A stretch of 64,000 bases of DNA from positions 5,517,501 to 5,581,500 of the forward strand of contig CP106741.1 in assembly GCA_030323305.1 (NCBI GenBank), given 5' to 3'. Below the pieces are notes generated by a model that did not search any database, was not told where the DNA came from, and saw nothing but the letters and a program-made list of their open reading frames with translations. Numbering within the stretch: the first letter of the stretch is position 1; each line of letters opens with the position of its first letter. The translations under genes were made by a program, and so were the position numbers. The stretch comes from Paenibacillus sp. CC-CFT747. GTDB taxonomy: Bacteria > Bacillota > Bacilli > Paenibacillales > NBRC-103111. Shown here one piece after another: positions 27,357-37,333 of the stretch.

Positions 27357-28800
27357 TTATACCATAATCTCCGGGAGAGGCGTTTTGGCCGGGCCGAAGG
27401 GAGGGATTTTCCAGGCGGGGCGAAAATCCTCCGCGGCCGCCCTTCCGGTTTCCTCCAGAATCTCTCTCTTCAGCCGATTCAGCTCCGTTCCGTATTCTCC
27501 ATAGGCCGGCATCGTCTCCAGCTCTTCCCATAGCTTTCTTGCGACGGGCAGCAGCCTCGTGCTGTCTCCGGCATAATAAAGCTTGCGGATATCCGGATGG
27601 TCGAGCGGTTCCTGCATGAGGCTGTCGCTGCTAAGCGCGATGAGCCGAGCCAGAGCCAGCACTCCCGCCGCCCGTTCCGGGTGGTCGAGCCAGCTGGGGA
27701 GGGCGCGGTATTCGAATCCTCCATGGCGTTTGCGGCGAAAATCGCCCAGGCTTCCGTAGCGGGGCCGCCTCCGGCGCGACTGCTCATCTTCGAGCAGAAC
27801 CAGGGGAAGGGCCAAATAGGTATCCAACGTCCTCAGAAGACGGGAAGTGAGGGGAATGCCGCTGAAATGAATGTGACCCCCTAACGGAAATCCCGGTACG
27901 GGCATGCCCCCGGTAAGCCATTCCAACTCAGGATCGGTGATCCGGCTGGAGGCCTGAAGCATGGCCTCTTTAAGATTCTCGACAAGTACCCGCGGGGACG
28001 GACTAGGCTCCGGCCGCAGTTCGGCCAGCGGCAAAATCAAGCGTTGGCCTCTTAAGATAATCCCGTCGCAGCCCGCTTCCCCCATCCGCTCCATATAGCG
28101 GGAGGCGGAGACAATTCTGCCCCCTGGACGGCGGAGCAGAAACTCCGGATCCGCTCCAAGCAGGAGCGGTTCGGGACGGGAATCCCCGGCTTCTCTTTCC
28201 TTCCGCAGCCGTTCAATCGCCGCGGCAAACAAAGAGGAAAGCCGCGGTCCCGGCATGGGGGACGGATCGACCTCTTCGACCAGCGTTTCTCCCTTCAGGG
28301 TGGTGGCAATCTTGACGATTCCGTAATCGAGACCGAGCGCATAGACCGCCCGGACGGCCTGCCGCGCAGCGCAGCTTGGCGTGAAAGGGCGCACCGGACA
28401 GCGCTATCTCCCGAAACCGGCCGGACTGTTCGTCGTGGGGACGAAAAGCAGGGCCTTCGTGATGGGGAAGCTTCTTCTCAAACAATCCTATTGCCCGAGT
28501 GTCGAAAACCGGCACCACGTATTGAAATTGGAAGGGCTCCTCCTTCCCTCTCTTCCTATCCACGGTGCGGATTCCTTCCTGTGTCAGCAGAGCGGCGACG
28601 GTCCTCGCCTGCTCCGCCCGAAGCACCGGCCGGATTCTTCCGATGATCTTCGTTTCCGGAGGCTCGGGCGCCGTCTTTCCCCATCGGATAACTAGGGTGC
28701 CGCTGTCGGCCTCCGGTGGCCGGGTTCCCTGCTTGACGGTAAGGCGGTCAAGCAGACTCGCCAATCCGGGCTCTCCTCCATGCAGTAAGAATATGCTCAT
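27357..28800 (-). CDS. Amidoligase-type protein, COOH-NH2 ligase type 2 (one frameshift)
   Basis: About 481 residues. The C-terminal two thirds matches the phage-type amidoligase family (COOH-NH2 ligase type 2, ATP-grasp related to glutamine synthetase folds): LLGADPEFLLRR near residue 196, a His-rich metal motif LGGHIHFSGIPL, and GGFEYRALPSWLDHP. The N-terminal part (MSIFLLHGGEPGLASLLDRL) is less conserved and lies in another frame; the break is near 28375. The start at 28800 has GGAGG 9 bp upstream. It lies between cotE and mutS, so a role in spore-coat modification is possible, but this is inference; the substrate is unknown. Confidence 0.72.
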
Positions 28801-28872
28801 CTCCATCCCCCTCCACGTCGGCGCCCCCTGGGTCCAACGCCGAGGAGGGAAGCCGCAATACGTCCGCATAGC

Positions 28873-28894
28873 GAAAAAGAGGGCATCTGCCCTT
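28873..28894 (-). terminator. cotE terminator
   Basis: On the minus strand AAGGGCAGATGCCCT is followed by CTTTTT; about 50 bp after the cotE stop. Confidence 0.65.
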
Positions 28895-28941
28895 AAGCAA
28901 AAGCCCTTTCTTCCGCATACCTTATGGTATAATTCTTGCTC

Positions 28942-29508
28942 TTAGGAAAGCTCATCCTCCAGGAGATCGAGGTCCAAATCCTCGAAGTCTCCGTCGCCAC
29001 TGTCAAAATCAAGGCTTTTGTCTTCAAGGTCATCCAAGCCTTTCGGATTCACGACCACGGTTACCTTGGTCTCCGCGACCAGCTCCACCTGGAATTCGCG
29101 CTCGACCCGGAGAACGACTCCGTCACCGCGGGAGGATACGCTTGCTTCTACACAGTTTGGCTCCTGCGTGGAAACCGCCGATACCTCCGCGGTGGACGCC
29201 CTATGTCTTTTGTCTAAATAAGAGAGCGGAACGACGTCTACATACGAGATGGTTTCCTTAGCGACATCTGTCTTGGTGTTCTTGTCGTAGGAATACCAGA
29301 TGTTGACGTCATAAGTACCGATGACCTCGACCCCTTCCGATGATCTAACCGCTTCATACTGGTTATTGATAATCCATGCACCCAGGATGCTGGTTGGAGC
29401 GTTCGGCGGAGTGACGGTATGGCTCACCTGACTGAATTTACGTCCTTTGCCGCATACAGCCTTCGTTAATATTTCGCGATATTGCAAATCTTTATCTGCG
29501 ATAGACAT
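28942..29508 (-). CDS. cotE: Outer spore coat morphogenetic protein CotE
   Basis: CotE assembles the outer coat around the forespore from the mother cell. 188 residues, intact. The N-terminus YREILTKAVCGKGRKFSQ, GAWIINNQYEA and YDVNIWYSYDKNTKT are typical of CotE, and the last 40 residues are strongly acidic, as in B. subtilis. Position next to mutS–mutL is conserved. Its presence supports an endospore former, which matters for interpreting the split spoVK. Confidence 0.95.
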   Translation of the reverse strand: MSIADKDLQYREILTKAVCGKGRKFSQVSHTVTPPNAPTSILGAWIINNQYEAVRSSEGVEVIGTYDVNIWYSYDKNTKTDVAKETISYVDVVPLSYLDKRHRASTAEVSAVSTQEPNCVEASVSSRGDGVVLRVEREFQVELVAETKVTVVVNPKGLDDLEDKSLDFDSGDGDFEDLDLDLLEDELS

Positions 29509-29636
29509 GTTTCAACCTCCTCCATACAATCATTCTTTTAAATTGTATGCAGGACATGGGCGAATGTTGATACCACGACAGAAAGCGGGGACAAATATTT
29601 TTTGTTCGATTCCGGAGTACGCAGCCTAAAGTTACC

Positions 29637-30626
29637 TTATGCCCGGCGTTCCTTGCCGGCATCCGGCTGTTCCGCCTCTTCTCTTCTCGGTTTCTTTCGG
29701 GCCTTGGCGACGGATAGATAGGTTCTAAGTTCGAGACAAAGCTGCAGCAAAGCCGACCGCACCTCGAATTCAGGCCGGGTTTCGGGCAGCGGCATCCGCT
29801 GAAAGTCACGTTCCAGCTCATCCAGCTTACGCTCCACATTGCCCGCATAGTACTCGCTGCGGACATCCGCGCTCAGCTCCTCGAAGAGGGCGGCAATGGA
29901 CTGTCCGTGCGGAAGGCTCTCGTGGACTTGGGAAACCAGCCCCAGCATCCGCTGGATGGATTCGAGCTGAAGGCTGCGCATGGCAAAATAACGGGGCCAC
30001 TCCTCCTGCTGCTGAAACAGGCTGTTCTCGGAAGCCGTTCTTGCATGGGACAAGCCATCTCGGATGGAGTCCCCGGCCCTTATAATCTCTTGTCCGTTCC
30101 AGATCTGATCCGGATCGCGAAGATGACGGGCCAGGTGTTCGAAGATCGAGGAGAAAGCGGCCTCCGTCCCTTCCTTGGCCTCTTCGAGATTCCGGTACGC
30201 CTTCGGCATGTACAACAGATTGATGACGGTTGCCGTGCCGAGTCCCACCGTGAGCAGAAGAACTTCGTTCCACAGCAGGGGAAGGGTCACCTGTCCAGCC
30301 GTAAACAGATGTATCATGATTACGGTGCTGGTTACAATTCCATCCTGCAGCTTGAGCTTGGAGAGCACCGGATAAGTAACCACAATAAACACCGCAATGA
30401 CCCACACCTGGAAACCGAATACAGCAAAAAGTCCCGATCCTAGCAGCAGGCCCAGTATGGAGGCCAGTAGACGGGCCGTGACGCTCTCGAGCCCTCTCTT
30501 CTTGGTAACATCCACCCCGAGAACGGCCAAGAGCCCTGCCGAAAGGGCAGAGCTTAGCTGTAGATATTGGGCCAAGTAGATGGCGAGCAAGGCGGCTAAT
30601 GCGGTTTTGATAACACGAATTCCCAT
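29637..30626 (-). CDS. FUSC/aromatic acid exporter-like membrane protein (DUF939)
   Basis: About 329 residues. The first 140 residues contain four to five membrane helices (for example TALAALLAIYLAQYLQLS and LLASILGLLLGSGLFAVFGF). The remainder is a cytosolic helical domain rich in Glu and Arg, ending in a very charged tail. The layout matches aromatic-acid-exporter family members of Bacillus such as YqjA/YgaE-type DUF939 proteins. Start at 30626 is chosen because the basic MGIRVIKTALA precedes the first helix; GAGAGGA is upstream. The transported substrate is unknown. Confidence 0.75.
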   Translation of the reverse strand: MGIRVIKTALAALLAIYLAQYLQLSSALSAGLLAVLGVDVTKKRGLESVTARLLASILGLLLGSGLFAVFGFQVWVIAVFIVVTYPVLSKLKLQDGIVTSTVIMIHLFTAGQVTLPLLWNEVLLLTVGLGTATVINLLYMPKAYRNLEEAKEGTEAAFSSIFEHLARHLRDPDQIWNGQEIIRAGDSIRDGLSHARTASENSLFQQQEEWPRYFAMRSLQLESIQRMLGLVSQVHESLPHGQSIAALFEELSADVRSEYYAGNVERKLDELERDFQRMPLPETRPEFEVRSALLQLCLELRTYLSVAKARKKPRREEAEQPDAGKERRA

Positions 30627-30710
30627 ACGACCCGTTTCCTCTCCCGTCCCTTCACCGTCTGCAGACGGCATCGGTTTTGGGCTAATTGTAGCATAAGAAA
30701 GGACGGGTTA

Positions 30711-31106
30711 TCACTTGACGGGCGAGCGGCGGACCATTTTATGGATGAGGGAAATGAATGCTTTAATGTCGATCGGCTTAGTCACATATTCAGCGAAACC
30801 CGCGGCCAGCCCTTTCTCGATATCATCCGCCATGGCGAACGAGCTTAGGGCGATCACCGGAATCTCTGCCGTTTCCCGGTGATTACGCAAGGCCTCAAGC
30901 GCCTCGTACCCGTTCATGCCGGGAAGATGAATGTCCATGAGAATGAGAGCCGGCTTGTGGGAAAGAGCGAGCTCTACTCCCGCTTCCGCATTATCGGCGC
31001 AAATCAGCTCCATGTCCGGTAATGTCCGGAATAAGTGAATCATTAGGTCCATGTTCAAACGGTTATCTTCAATACACAATATACGATACTTGTTCGTCTC
31101 TTCCAT
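30711..31106 (-). CDS. Stand-alone response regulator receiver protein
   Basis: 131 residues forming a single CheY-like receiver: acidic pocket IEDNRLNMDL, phospho-acceptor Asp in LILMDIHLPGMNG, switch Ser/Thr in IALSSFAM and Lys in YVTKPIDI. There is no output domain. The DNRLN pattern is typical of receivers cut from hybrid kinases. Its kinase is not evident nearby. A terminator separates it from the gene upstream, so it has its own promoter. Confidence 0.88.
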   Translation of the reverse strand: MEETNKYRILCIEDNRLNMDLMIHLFRTLPDMELICADNAEAGVELALSHKPALILMDIHLPGMNGYEALEALRNHRETAEIPVIALSSFAMADDIEKGLAAGFAEYVTKPIDIKAFISLIHKMVRRSPVK

Positions 31107-31123
31107 CTCTCCCCTATGAACGG

Positions 31124-31160
31124 AAAAAGCCGAAGAAGGAGCATAGCTCCCTCTTCGGCT
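31124..31160 (-). terminator. Terminator after the DUF2294 gene
   Basis: Arms AGCCGAAGA and TCTTCGGCT within a longer stem, followed on the minus strand by TTTTTCCG. Confidence 0.8.
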
Positions 31161-31206
31161 CACGTCCGGCTCATGTCACCATGTCCGGTTCATTCCCGCC
31201 TGTATT

Positions 31207-31902
31207 TTAATCCTGGAATGTATATACAATCGCACTGGTATCCAAGGAAAAGTCCCAGTCTACATAAATATCGGATACCGTCTTGCCAAACAGCTCGCCT
31301 ACCGCGGTTTCTTCAGCAAGATGACGTTTCTCCAGCTTCCTCTTGGTTATCTTCAAATCCTCTTCAAAACCTAGGGAAATGAGCTCTTTCTCGATTTTGA
31401 TCAGGATTCCCCGCCGCATTACGATAAGCGTTCTGGGATTCATCCAGTAAGAGTTGGTCATTTCGGGCCACTTCTGCACTTCTGCGCTTACCCGGTTAAT
31501 TTGTTCGTGGAGTTCCTTCTTTCCCTTGTAATCAGGGAACTGCGTAACCCAATCCGAGCCTTTGGCTACCCCTACGATCACCCCGGAGGAATTATAAATT
31601 CCCCAATCGTAATATAGCTCTTCTACTTCAAGGCCTAAAGTTTCGCGGATGGAATCGTTCAGTTCCGGCAGCAGGGATTTCATGAGCAGTTCCCGGGTAT
31701 AACGGAAGGCTTTCTCTTCCTGCTTGCTGAGAAGAAATTTCTCGACGGGTCCGAGAAAATTACGGATATGCAGGGTGACAAAGCAAGAGTCCGAAGATAC
31801 GTAGACGGACTCCGGTCCTTTGCCGAAACGGTCCCGAAGCTGTTTGCCTAAATAACTTGCCAATTGATTCCTCTGTTCGTTCCCAACCGACAAATGATCC
31901 AA
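31207..31902 (-). CDS. DUF2294 (MpsC-like) domain protein
   Basis: 231 residues, cytosolic. DUF2294 was renamed MpsC after a Staphylococcus membrane-potential-generating system. Two copies appear in tandem: an N-terminal one with ASYLGKQLRDRFGKGPESVY and FLGPVEKFLLS, and a C-terminal one beginning INRVSAEVQKWPEMTNSYWM with TLIVMRRGILIKIEKELIS. No membrane segment is present. Function in this organism is unknown. A promoter probably lies in the 190-bp AT-rich gap to the divergent receiver gene. Confidence 0.75.
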   Translation of the reverse strand: MDHLSVGNEQRNQLASYLGKQLRDRFGKGPESVYVSSDSCFVTLHIRNFLGPVEKFLLSKQEEKAFRYTRELLMKSLLPELNDSIRETLGLEVEELYYDWGIYNSSGVIVGVAKGSDWVTQFPDYKGKKELHEQINRVSAEVQKWPEMTNSYWMNPRTLIVMRRGILIKIEKELISLGFEEDLKITKRKLEKRHLAEETAVGELFGKTVSDIYVDWDFSLDTSAIVYTFQD

Positions 31903-32095
31903 CCGCCTTTACATGACAATGCTGAGGTTTGTTTAGCCGCCGGCTTTCCTGTCCGGCTGCCCCCTCTATCATATAATATCTCCGCTCATATGACAAATGC
32001 TTGTTACATTATTTGGAAGTGATCCATTTTCTTTATCGTGTTTCACCGAACTTCCTTTTGGTTAATAAGTATTGATTTTGTGTTAAGAAGCAGGT

Positions 32096-32530
32096 TTGAC
32101 CGGCAAGAAGGAGAGCTTGAAATCCATCATGCAAGAGAGCTTAAGTACCGTTGCCGCTGAGAAGAAGGTTTTGCGTATTCTTATAGGGGAAGAGCATGAA
32201 ATCAACCAGCAAGTTGTTTCCAAGATCGTCCAGTCCCTGGGCTGCATTTCGGAAATCGCCTTTTCGGCAGCCGAACTAGTGGAGACATGCTCGAAGGAGC
32301 CTTTCGATTATGTCCTTTTGGACCTCGAGCTGTTGAGCAGGAACAGCCTGACCGTTGCCGAGATCGTGCAAGCGGCTCGTCTCGGGAATCCGTCTGTTTC
32401 CCTGGTTGTTCTGACATCCGACCCTGGTTATGCCGATAAACAAAAATGCTTGTCGGCCGGAGCCGTGGATTATGTAGAGAAGCCGCTCAGAAGAGATCGA
32501 ATTCAGAAAATTCTCACAAGCAAGGTCTAG
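32096..32530 (+). CDS. Receiver-domain protein (start uncertain)
   Basis: A CheY-like receiver of 144 residues if TTG at 32096 is used, or 133 from ATG at 32129. The acidic pocket is IGEEHEINQQ, the phospho-acceptor is in YVLLDLELLSRN, the Thr is in LVVLTSDPG and the Lys is in YVEKPLRRD. The usual Met-Pro after the phospho-Asp is replaced by Leu-Leu. No output domain. It is divergent from the DUF2294 gene, with another stand-alone receiver just beyond it. Confidence 0.78.
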   Translation: MTGKKESLKSIMQESLSTVAAEKKVLRILIGEEHEINQQVVSKIVQSLGCISEIAFSAAELVETCSKEPFDYVLLDLELLSRNSLTVAEIVQAARLGNPSVSLVVLTSDPGYADKQKCLSAGAVDYVEKPLRRDRIQKILTSKV

Positions 32531-32624
32531 TGGGACGGGAATGGGACGTTAGAAAGAAGTATAGGGTGTTCCGTCCTGCGGCACACTAACTCCCGGAACG
32601 ACAACCGTTCGAGGGGGCAGGAAC

Positions 32625-32795
32625 ATGACGAACACCTACAACAATAGCAAGCATGACGGGGACGGGGAATCCCACCGTCCTCCAACGGTTGACCGGGGAG
32701 AGCTCCGGAACGGCCGGTTGAGTCAGATCAAAAATTATAACGCGGACGAGGACAGCCAGCCGAACGAATTCTATTCTGAATTAGACGAAGAATAG
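32625..32795 (+). CDS. Small acidic hypothetical protein
   Basis: 56 residues, very hydrophilic (MTNTYNNSKHDGDGESHRPP at the start, EFYSELDEE at the end), too short to be found easily. AGGGGG lies upstream of ATG at 32625. A hairpin with arms GAAGCCCCC and GGGGGCTTC follows at 32816–32851. I recognise no family. Confidence 0.55.
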   Translation: MTNTYNNSKHDGDGESHRPPTVDRGELRNGRLSQIKNYNADEDSQPNEFYSELDEE

Positions 32796-32815
32796 CAGCG
32801 CTGTCATGACGGCTC

Positions 32816-32851
32816 GAAGCCCCCTGCCTTCCATTGAGGCGGGGGCTTCGC
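32816..32851. terminator. Hairpin between convergent units
   Basis: Arms GAAGCCCCCTGCC and GGCGGGGGCTTC, with no clear T-run on either strand; it may be a weak terminator. Confidence 0.4.
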
Positions 32852-32901
32852 GTTGTAAAGGAGGAGAGGGGAACGGAAGCTGGACGACGGCGGCTCTACG
32901 C

Positions 32902-33732
32902 TCAGCGCCTGCCTCCGATCAGCTTTCCCTCCAAATAGACCACCGCCTGGTACATGACGGCGGCGACCAGTGCGATAATAAACAGGCTGCCGATGACTAA
33001 CGTGAAGTTGAACACCTGGAAACCATATATGATCAGATAGCCCAGCCCCTCTTTGGACACCAGGAACTCCCCTACAATGACTCCGATCCACGCCAGCCCC
33101 ACATTCACCTTTAGGGTCGAGACGATAGCGGGAAAGGCGGCCGGAAGCACCACCTTGCGGAAAACCGCCGCTCGGTTTCCTCCGAACAGCCTGACGACTT
33201 TAATATAATTGGGGTCCACCTCGCGGAAGCTGGAGAAAATGACCAGGGTGGTTACAATAACCGTAACCGACAGGGTAATTCCGATGATGGAGAACAACCC
33301 CGGTCCCAAGCCGACGATAAACAGCGGCCCCAAGGCTACCTTAGGCATGCTGTTCAGAACGACGATATAGGGATCGAGCACTTTCTCGAGAAAAGGCGAC
33401 CACCAGATGACGACGGCCAGAGCCGTCCCGCACAGGGTCCCCAGCAGAAACCCGATCACGGTTTCGGTGACCGTGATTCCGATATGAGGGAGCAGCGAAC
33501 CGTCCTGCAGCTTCGAGATCAACAGGCCGGTTACCTTCGACGGGTAACTGAACAGGAGGACATCGATCCACTTCAGCCTCCCCGCCGCCTCCCACAACCC
33601 CAGAAAGCCGGCCAGGATTAAAAACTGGACGGCCAGAACCTTTCTTCCCCTCGCCCTTTTTCCGGACAGATACTCCTTGTGAATATGCCGGATTAATTCC
33701 GGCTGCTGAGCCAAGAGGTCGGTTTTTGACAC
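32902..33732 (-). CDS. ABC transporter permease, NitT/TauT family
   Basis: Membrane subunit of an importer for sulfonates, nitrate, thiamine precursors or similar small molecules. About 276 residues with six membrane helices; the EAA-type coupling loop is seen in RLFGGNRAAVFRKVVLPAA. Start GTG at 33732 lies just after the ATPase stop, so the genes are coupled. The operon order is substrate-binding protein, ATPase, permease. No substrate-specific neighbour gene is present. Confidence 0.88.
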   Translation of the reverse strand: MSKTDLLAQQPELIRHIHKEYLSGKRARGRKVLAVQFLILAGFLGLWEAAGRLKWIDVLLFSYPSKVTGLLISKLQDGSLLPHIGITVTETVIGFLLGTLCGTALAVVIWWSPFLEKVLDPYIVVLNSMPKVALGPLFIVGLGPGLFSIIGITLSVTVIVTTLVIFSSFREVDPNYIKVVRLFGGNRAAVFRKVVLPAAFPAIVSTLKVNVGLAWIGVIVGEFLVSKEGLGYLIIYGFQVFNFTLVIGSLFIIALVAAVMYQAVVYLEGKLIGGRR

Positions 33733-33734
33733 CG

Positions 33735-34517
33735 TTATCCCTTCTTTCTTTCCGAAGGCTCCAGTTCCTGCCAAATGGCATGAAACAATTCGTGAAAACC
33801 GGGCTCCTCTCTTGCTTTCATCGGAGAGGCCCGGCGAATGGAATCGGGAACGACCATTTCGCGGGAGATTCTCCCCGGGTTCCGGTCCATGATGAGAATA
33901 CGGTCGCTCATGGCAATCGCCTCGGTAATGTCATGCGTCACGAGCAGGGCAGTTTTGCCATGGGAGCTAAGCGTATGGGCGACCAGTTCCTCCATCTGAA
34001 GCTTCGTCTGATAATCGAGAGCGGAGAACGGTTCGTCGAGAAGCATAACCTCCGGCTGAACCGCCATCGTGCGGACCAGGGCCACCCGCTGCCTCATGCC
34101 TCCGGACAATTCGGCCGGATAGCGGTCCTTCGTCGATAACAGCCCCATTTCATCAAGAAGATGAAGAATATAGATGGTGGTTTTGTCAGTCAGCTGGCCG
34201 TTCAGCTCCAGGCCAATCAGGGCATTCTGAAGGATAGTCCTCCACGGAAAAAGATAATCCTGCTGAAGCATATAACCCACGCGGGGACTCGGACCCGTGA
34301 CCGGGTTCCCGTTCAGCTCTACCGTCCCCCGGGTCGGCTTGAGAAGGCCCGCTATAATGGAGAGCAGGGTGGTTTTGCCGCAGCCGCTCGGCCCTACCAG
34401 GCTGACAAACTCCCCTTGCCGGATTTGCAGGCTGATCCGGTCCACCGCAAGTGTTGCGGCTTTCTCCGTTACGTAAACTTGCGTAATTCCGTCCAGCCGG
34501 ACAGCGTCCTGTTCCAC
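33735..34517 (-). CDS. ABC transporter ATP-binding protein, NitT/TauT family
   Basis: 260 residues, intact. Walker A is VGPSGCGKTTLL, the signature is ELSGGMRQRVAL, Walker B is VMLLDEPFSALD and the switch is LLVTHDITEA. The C-terminus extends as in SsuB/TauB-type ATPases. The start is GTG at 34517 after a purine-rich GGAAGGG. Confidence 0.92.
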   Translation of the reverse strand: MEQDAVRLDGITQVYVTEKAATLAVDRISLQIRQGEFVSLVGPSGCGKTTLLSIIAGLLKPTRGTVELNGNPVTGPSPRVGYMLQQDYLFPWRTILQNALIGLELNGQLTDKTTIYILHLLDEMGLLSTKDRYPAELSGGMRQRVALVRTMAVQPEVMLLDEPFSALDYQTKLQMEELVAHTLSSHGKTALLVTHDITEAIAMSDRILIMDRNPGRISREMVVPDSIRRASPMKAREEPGFHELFHAIWQELEPSERKKG

Positions 34518-34574
34518 GTCCCTTCCCCCTTCCCCAAACGTCCGACTTGCGGGCCGGACGGAGGCTGTCTCATC

Positions 34575-35575
34575 TTACTTGACCTCCTGCTTAGCCTTCT
34601 CCGCAAATCGGTTGTCAACCAGCGTACCAAACGGAACCTTCGCCTTCAGCTCTCCCGCCGTCTCCATGACCGCTTGAAGGTTGTTCCATTCCGCCTCGTC
34701 GATGATTCCATCTTCCGCGAAGGAGCCTTGGTCTTTGTAGCGCTTCACGACATTCTTCAAGATTTCCTGGTCCGTATCCGGAAAATAAGGCTTAATCGCC
34801 GTTACGATTTCCTCTACCGGCTTGGAGGCCACCCACTTCTCTGCCTTCTGAACGGCATTGGTGAATTTCTGTACGGCGGCACCATTTTTGGACAGATAGC
34901 TCTTCTTGGTCATAAAGACGGTGTACGGCAAATGCCCGCTCTCCACTCCGAACGAGGCGACGACTTTCCCTCGTCCCTCCTTCTCAAAGATGGATGCCTG
35001 GGGCTCGAATAATTGAACATAATCCCCCGTACCTGACGCGAAGGCACCCGGAATGTTGGCAAAATCCACGTTCTGGATAAGAGTCAGATCCTTCTGCGGA
35101 TTGATGCCATGCTTCTTCAAGGTGAACTCCCCGGCCATCTGCGGCATGCCGCCCTTGCGCTGTCCCAGGAACTGGCTTCCCTTCAGCTGGTTCCAATCGA
35201 AGGATGCTCCCGGCTTGCGGGCAAACAGAAACGTACCGTCCGTCTGGGTCAGCTGGACAAAATTGATGACGGGATCGTCCGAGCCCTGCTGGTACACGTA
35301 GATCGACGTCTCGGAGCCAACCAGTGCCACATCGATTGCATTCGAAAGCAGCGCCGTCATGGTCTTGTCTCCGCCCGCCGTTGTCTGCAGCTCGACCTCC
35401 AGCCCCTCCTCCTTAAAAATCCTTGCGAGAGGGCCACATACTGAGGGGCATAAAAAATCGATCGGGTCACCTCTCCGATTCTGATTTTGGCCTTCTCCTG
35501 CCCCCCGCCGCATGCCGGAAAAACCACTAGGGCCGCGGCAAGCAGGACGGCAGCCGGCCATTTCCACAGGCGCAT
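34575..35575 (-). CDS. Substrate-binding lipoprotein, NMT1/SsuA-like (one frameshift)
   Basis: About 333 residues. A signal peptide (WPAAVLLAAALVVFPAC) ends in a Cys for lipid attachment. The ligand-binding fold shows RSIFYAPQYVALSQGFFKEE, LQTTAGGDKTMTALLSN and DVALVGSETSIYVYQ. A T missing near 35420 breaks the frame at GFFKEEGLEV. It resembles SsuA/ThiY-type proteins, such as B. subtilis YtlA; the ligand cannot be fixed from sequence. Confidence 0.85.
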
Positions 35576-35655
35576 TGTCTCATCCCCTTTTGTTCCTTTG
35601 CTCCTATCATCCTATGCAGAAGCCCAGGCCGGGGTGAAAGCCTGTATGGAACACC

Positions 35656-35682
35656 AAAAAACCATCCCGTGGCCGGGATGGT
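35656..35682 (-). terminator. Terminator of the M32 carboxypeptidase gene
   Basis: Arms ACCATCCCG and CGGGATGGT followed on the minus strand by TTTTTGG, 15 bp after the stop. Confidence 0.85.
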
Positions 35683-35696
35683 TCGCCTAATGGACT

Positions 35697-37210
35697 TTAC
35701 AGCTTATAGATCTCTTTGTATTTGTCCTCCAGATAAGCGACCAAATAGTCCGGGTTCAGCTCTTCCCCGCTAACCTGGGTAATGATTTCATTCGGGGTAA
35801 GGAGCTTCCCGTACTGATAAATCTCGTCGGTCAGCCATTTCTTGATCGGAATCAGATTGCCCTGCTCCACCAGCTCGTCAAATTGGGGAAGCTTCTGCCG
35901 CATCGTGTGCCGGATCTGTGCAGCATACATGTTGCCGAGCGCATACGAAGGGAAATAGCCGAAGGAGCCGCCGGACCAGTGCACATCCTGTAGAACGCCT
36001 TCTCCATCATTGGAGGGTTCGACGCCCAGGTATTCCTTGTATTTGCTGTTCCAGAACTCCGGCAGGTCGGCCACCTTCACCGTTTCGCTGAAGAGGGCTT
36101 TCTCGATTTCATAGCGGATCATGATATGCAGGTTATAGGTCAACTCATCGGCCTCAATCCGGATCAGGGAAGGCTTGACTTCGTTGATGCCCCGATAGAA
36201 ATCTTCCACATGCACTTGATCCAGCTGACCCGGAAAGGTGCGCTGCAGCTCCCCGTAGTACCGGTTCCAGAACTCGCGGCTGCGGCCGACCATATTCTCC
36301 CAGAACCTGGACTGGGATTCGTGAATGCCCATGGAAGTGCCCGTGCACAGGTTAGTGCCGATGAGATCAGACGAAATGTTCTGCTCATACAAGGCATGGC
36401 CGCCTTCGTGGATCGTACCGAACAACGCGCTGACCACATCCTCCGGCAAGTAGCGTGTCGTGATCCGGACGTCCCCGGATTCAAGCCCGTCGCGAACGGA
36501 TGGACCGTTTCGTCCAAACGGCCGGCCTCGAAATCATAACCCATCTGCCCCAGGATAAAGAGGCTGAATTTCTTCTGCTTCTCGATATCGAACCGCTGCC
36601 GCAGGAACGAGGTGGCCGGCGCGTTCCTAGACGAGGCGATGGCGGAGACCAGCGGAACTAGCTTATCGCGCAATGCCCCGAACACCTGGTCCAGCTTCTC
36701 GACCGTCATTCCGGGCTCGTACATATCCAGGAGCGTGTTGTACTTCGTGCCTTCGTAGCCCCACAGGTCAACAAACTCCAAATTGGCCGCTACGATCTTC
36801 TCGAGGTAAGGCTGGAATTTGGCATAATCGGACGTAGGCTTGCATTCTTCCCAGGCGGATTCGGCTTGGGATGTCAGAACGACATAGGCTTGGTATTTAT
36901 CCGGCGGAATCTTGACGCTCCGCTCGTACTCCTTGCGGGTTTCCCGGACGACCCGGCGGTTGATCGTGTCCAGCTCGTCTTCTCTCCCGTTCTCCGAGAA
37001 GTACGCCAGCAGCTCTCCCATTTGCGGCGAGACGGACAGCTTGAAGCTTTCGCCCGACAGCTGGCCGACTACTTCGGACCGGCTGGCCAATCCCTTCTTC
37101 GGGGCACCCGTTCGCATGTCCCAGTAAATCAAGCCGATGGCTTCCTCGTAGCTTTTGATTTTGGCCACCAGCTGGCGGAATTCCGCTAGTTTGCTTTGCA
37201 ATTCGCTCAT
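35697..37210 (-). CDS. Metallocarboxypeptidase, M32 family (one frameshift)
   Basis: A cytosolic zinc carboxypeptidase (Taq/Pfu type), about 504 residues, which matches the family. The metal site is TIHEGGHALYEQN with the third ligand in GTSMGIHESQSRFWENM. IRIEADELTYNLHIMIRYE is also typical. A G missing near 36472 breaks the frame after ATGLNPG. It removes C-terminal residues from peptides. Single gene with its own terminator. Confidence 0.93.
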
Positions 37211-37333
37211 TCTTGGCCTTGGCTCCTTTCTCTCCTGCTCTAGTACGCTAAATCTCCTTGATCTTACTTTTTCTGATCACGTTTATCAACTTTCCCCTCT
37301 TATGATAAACTATATAGAAAGGAGAGTGAAACC

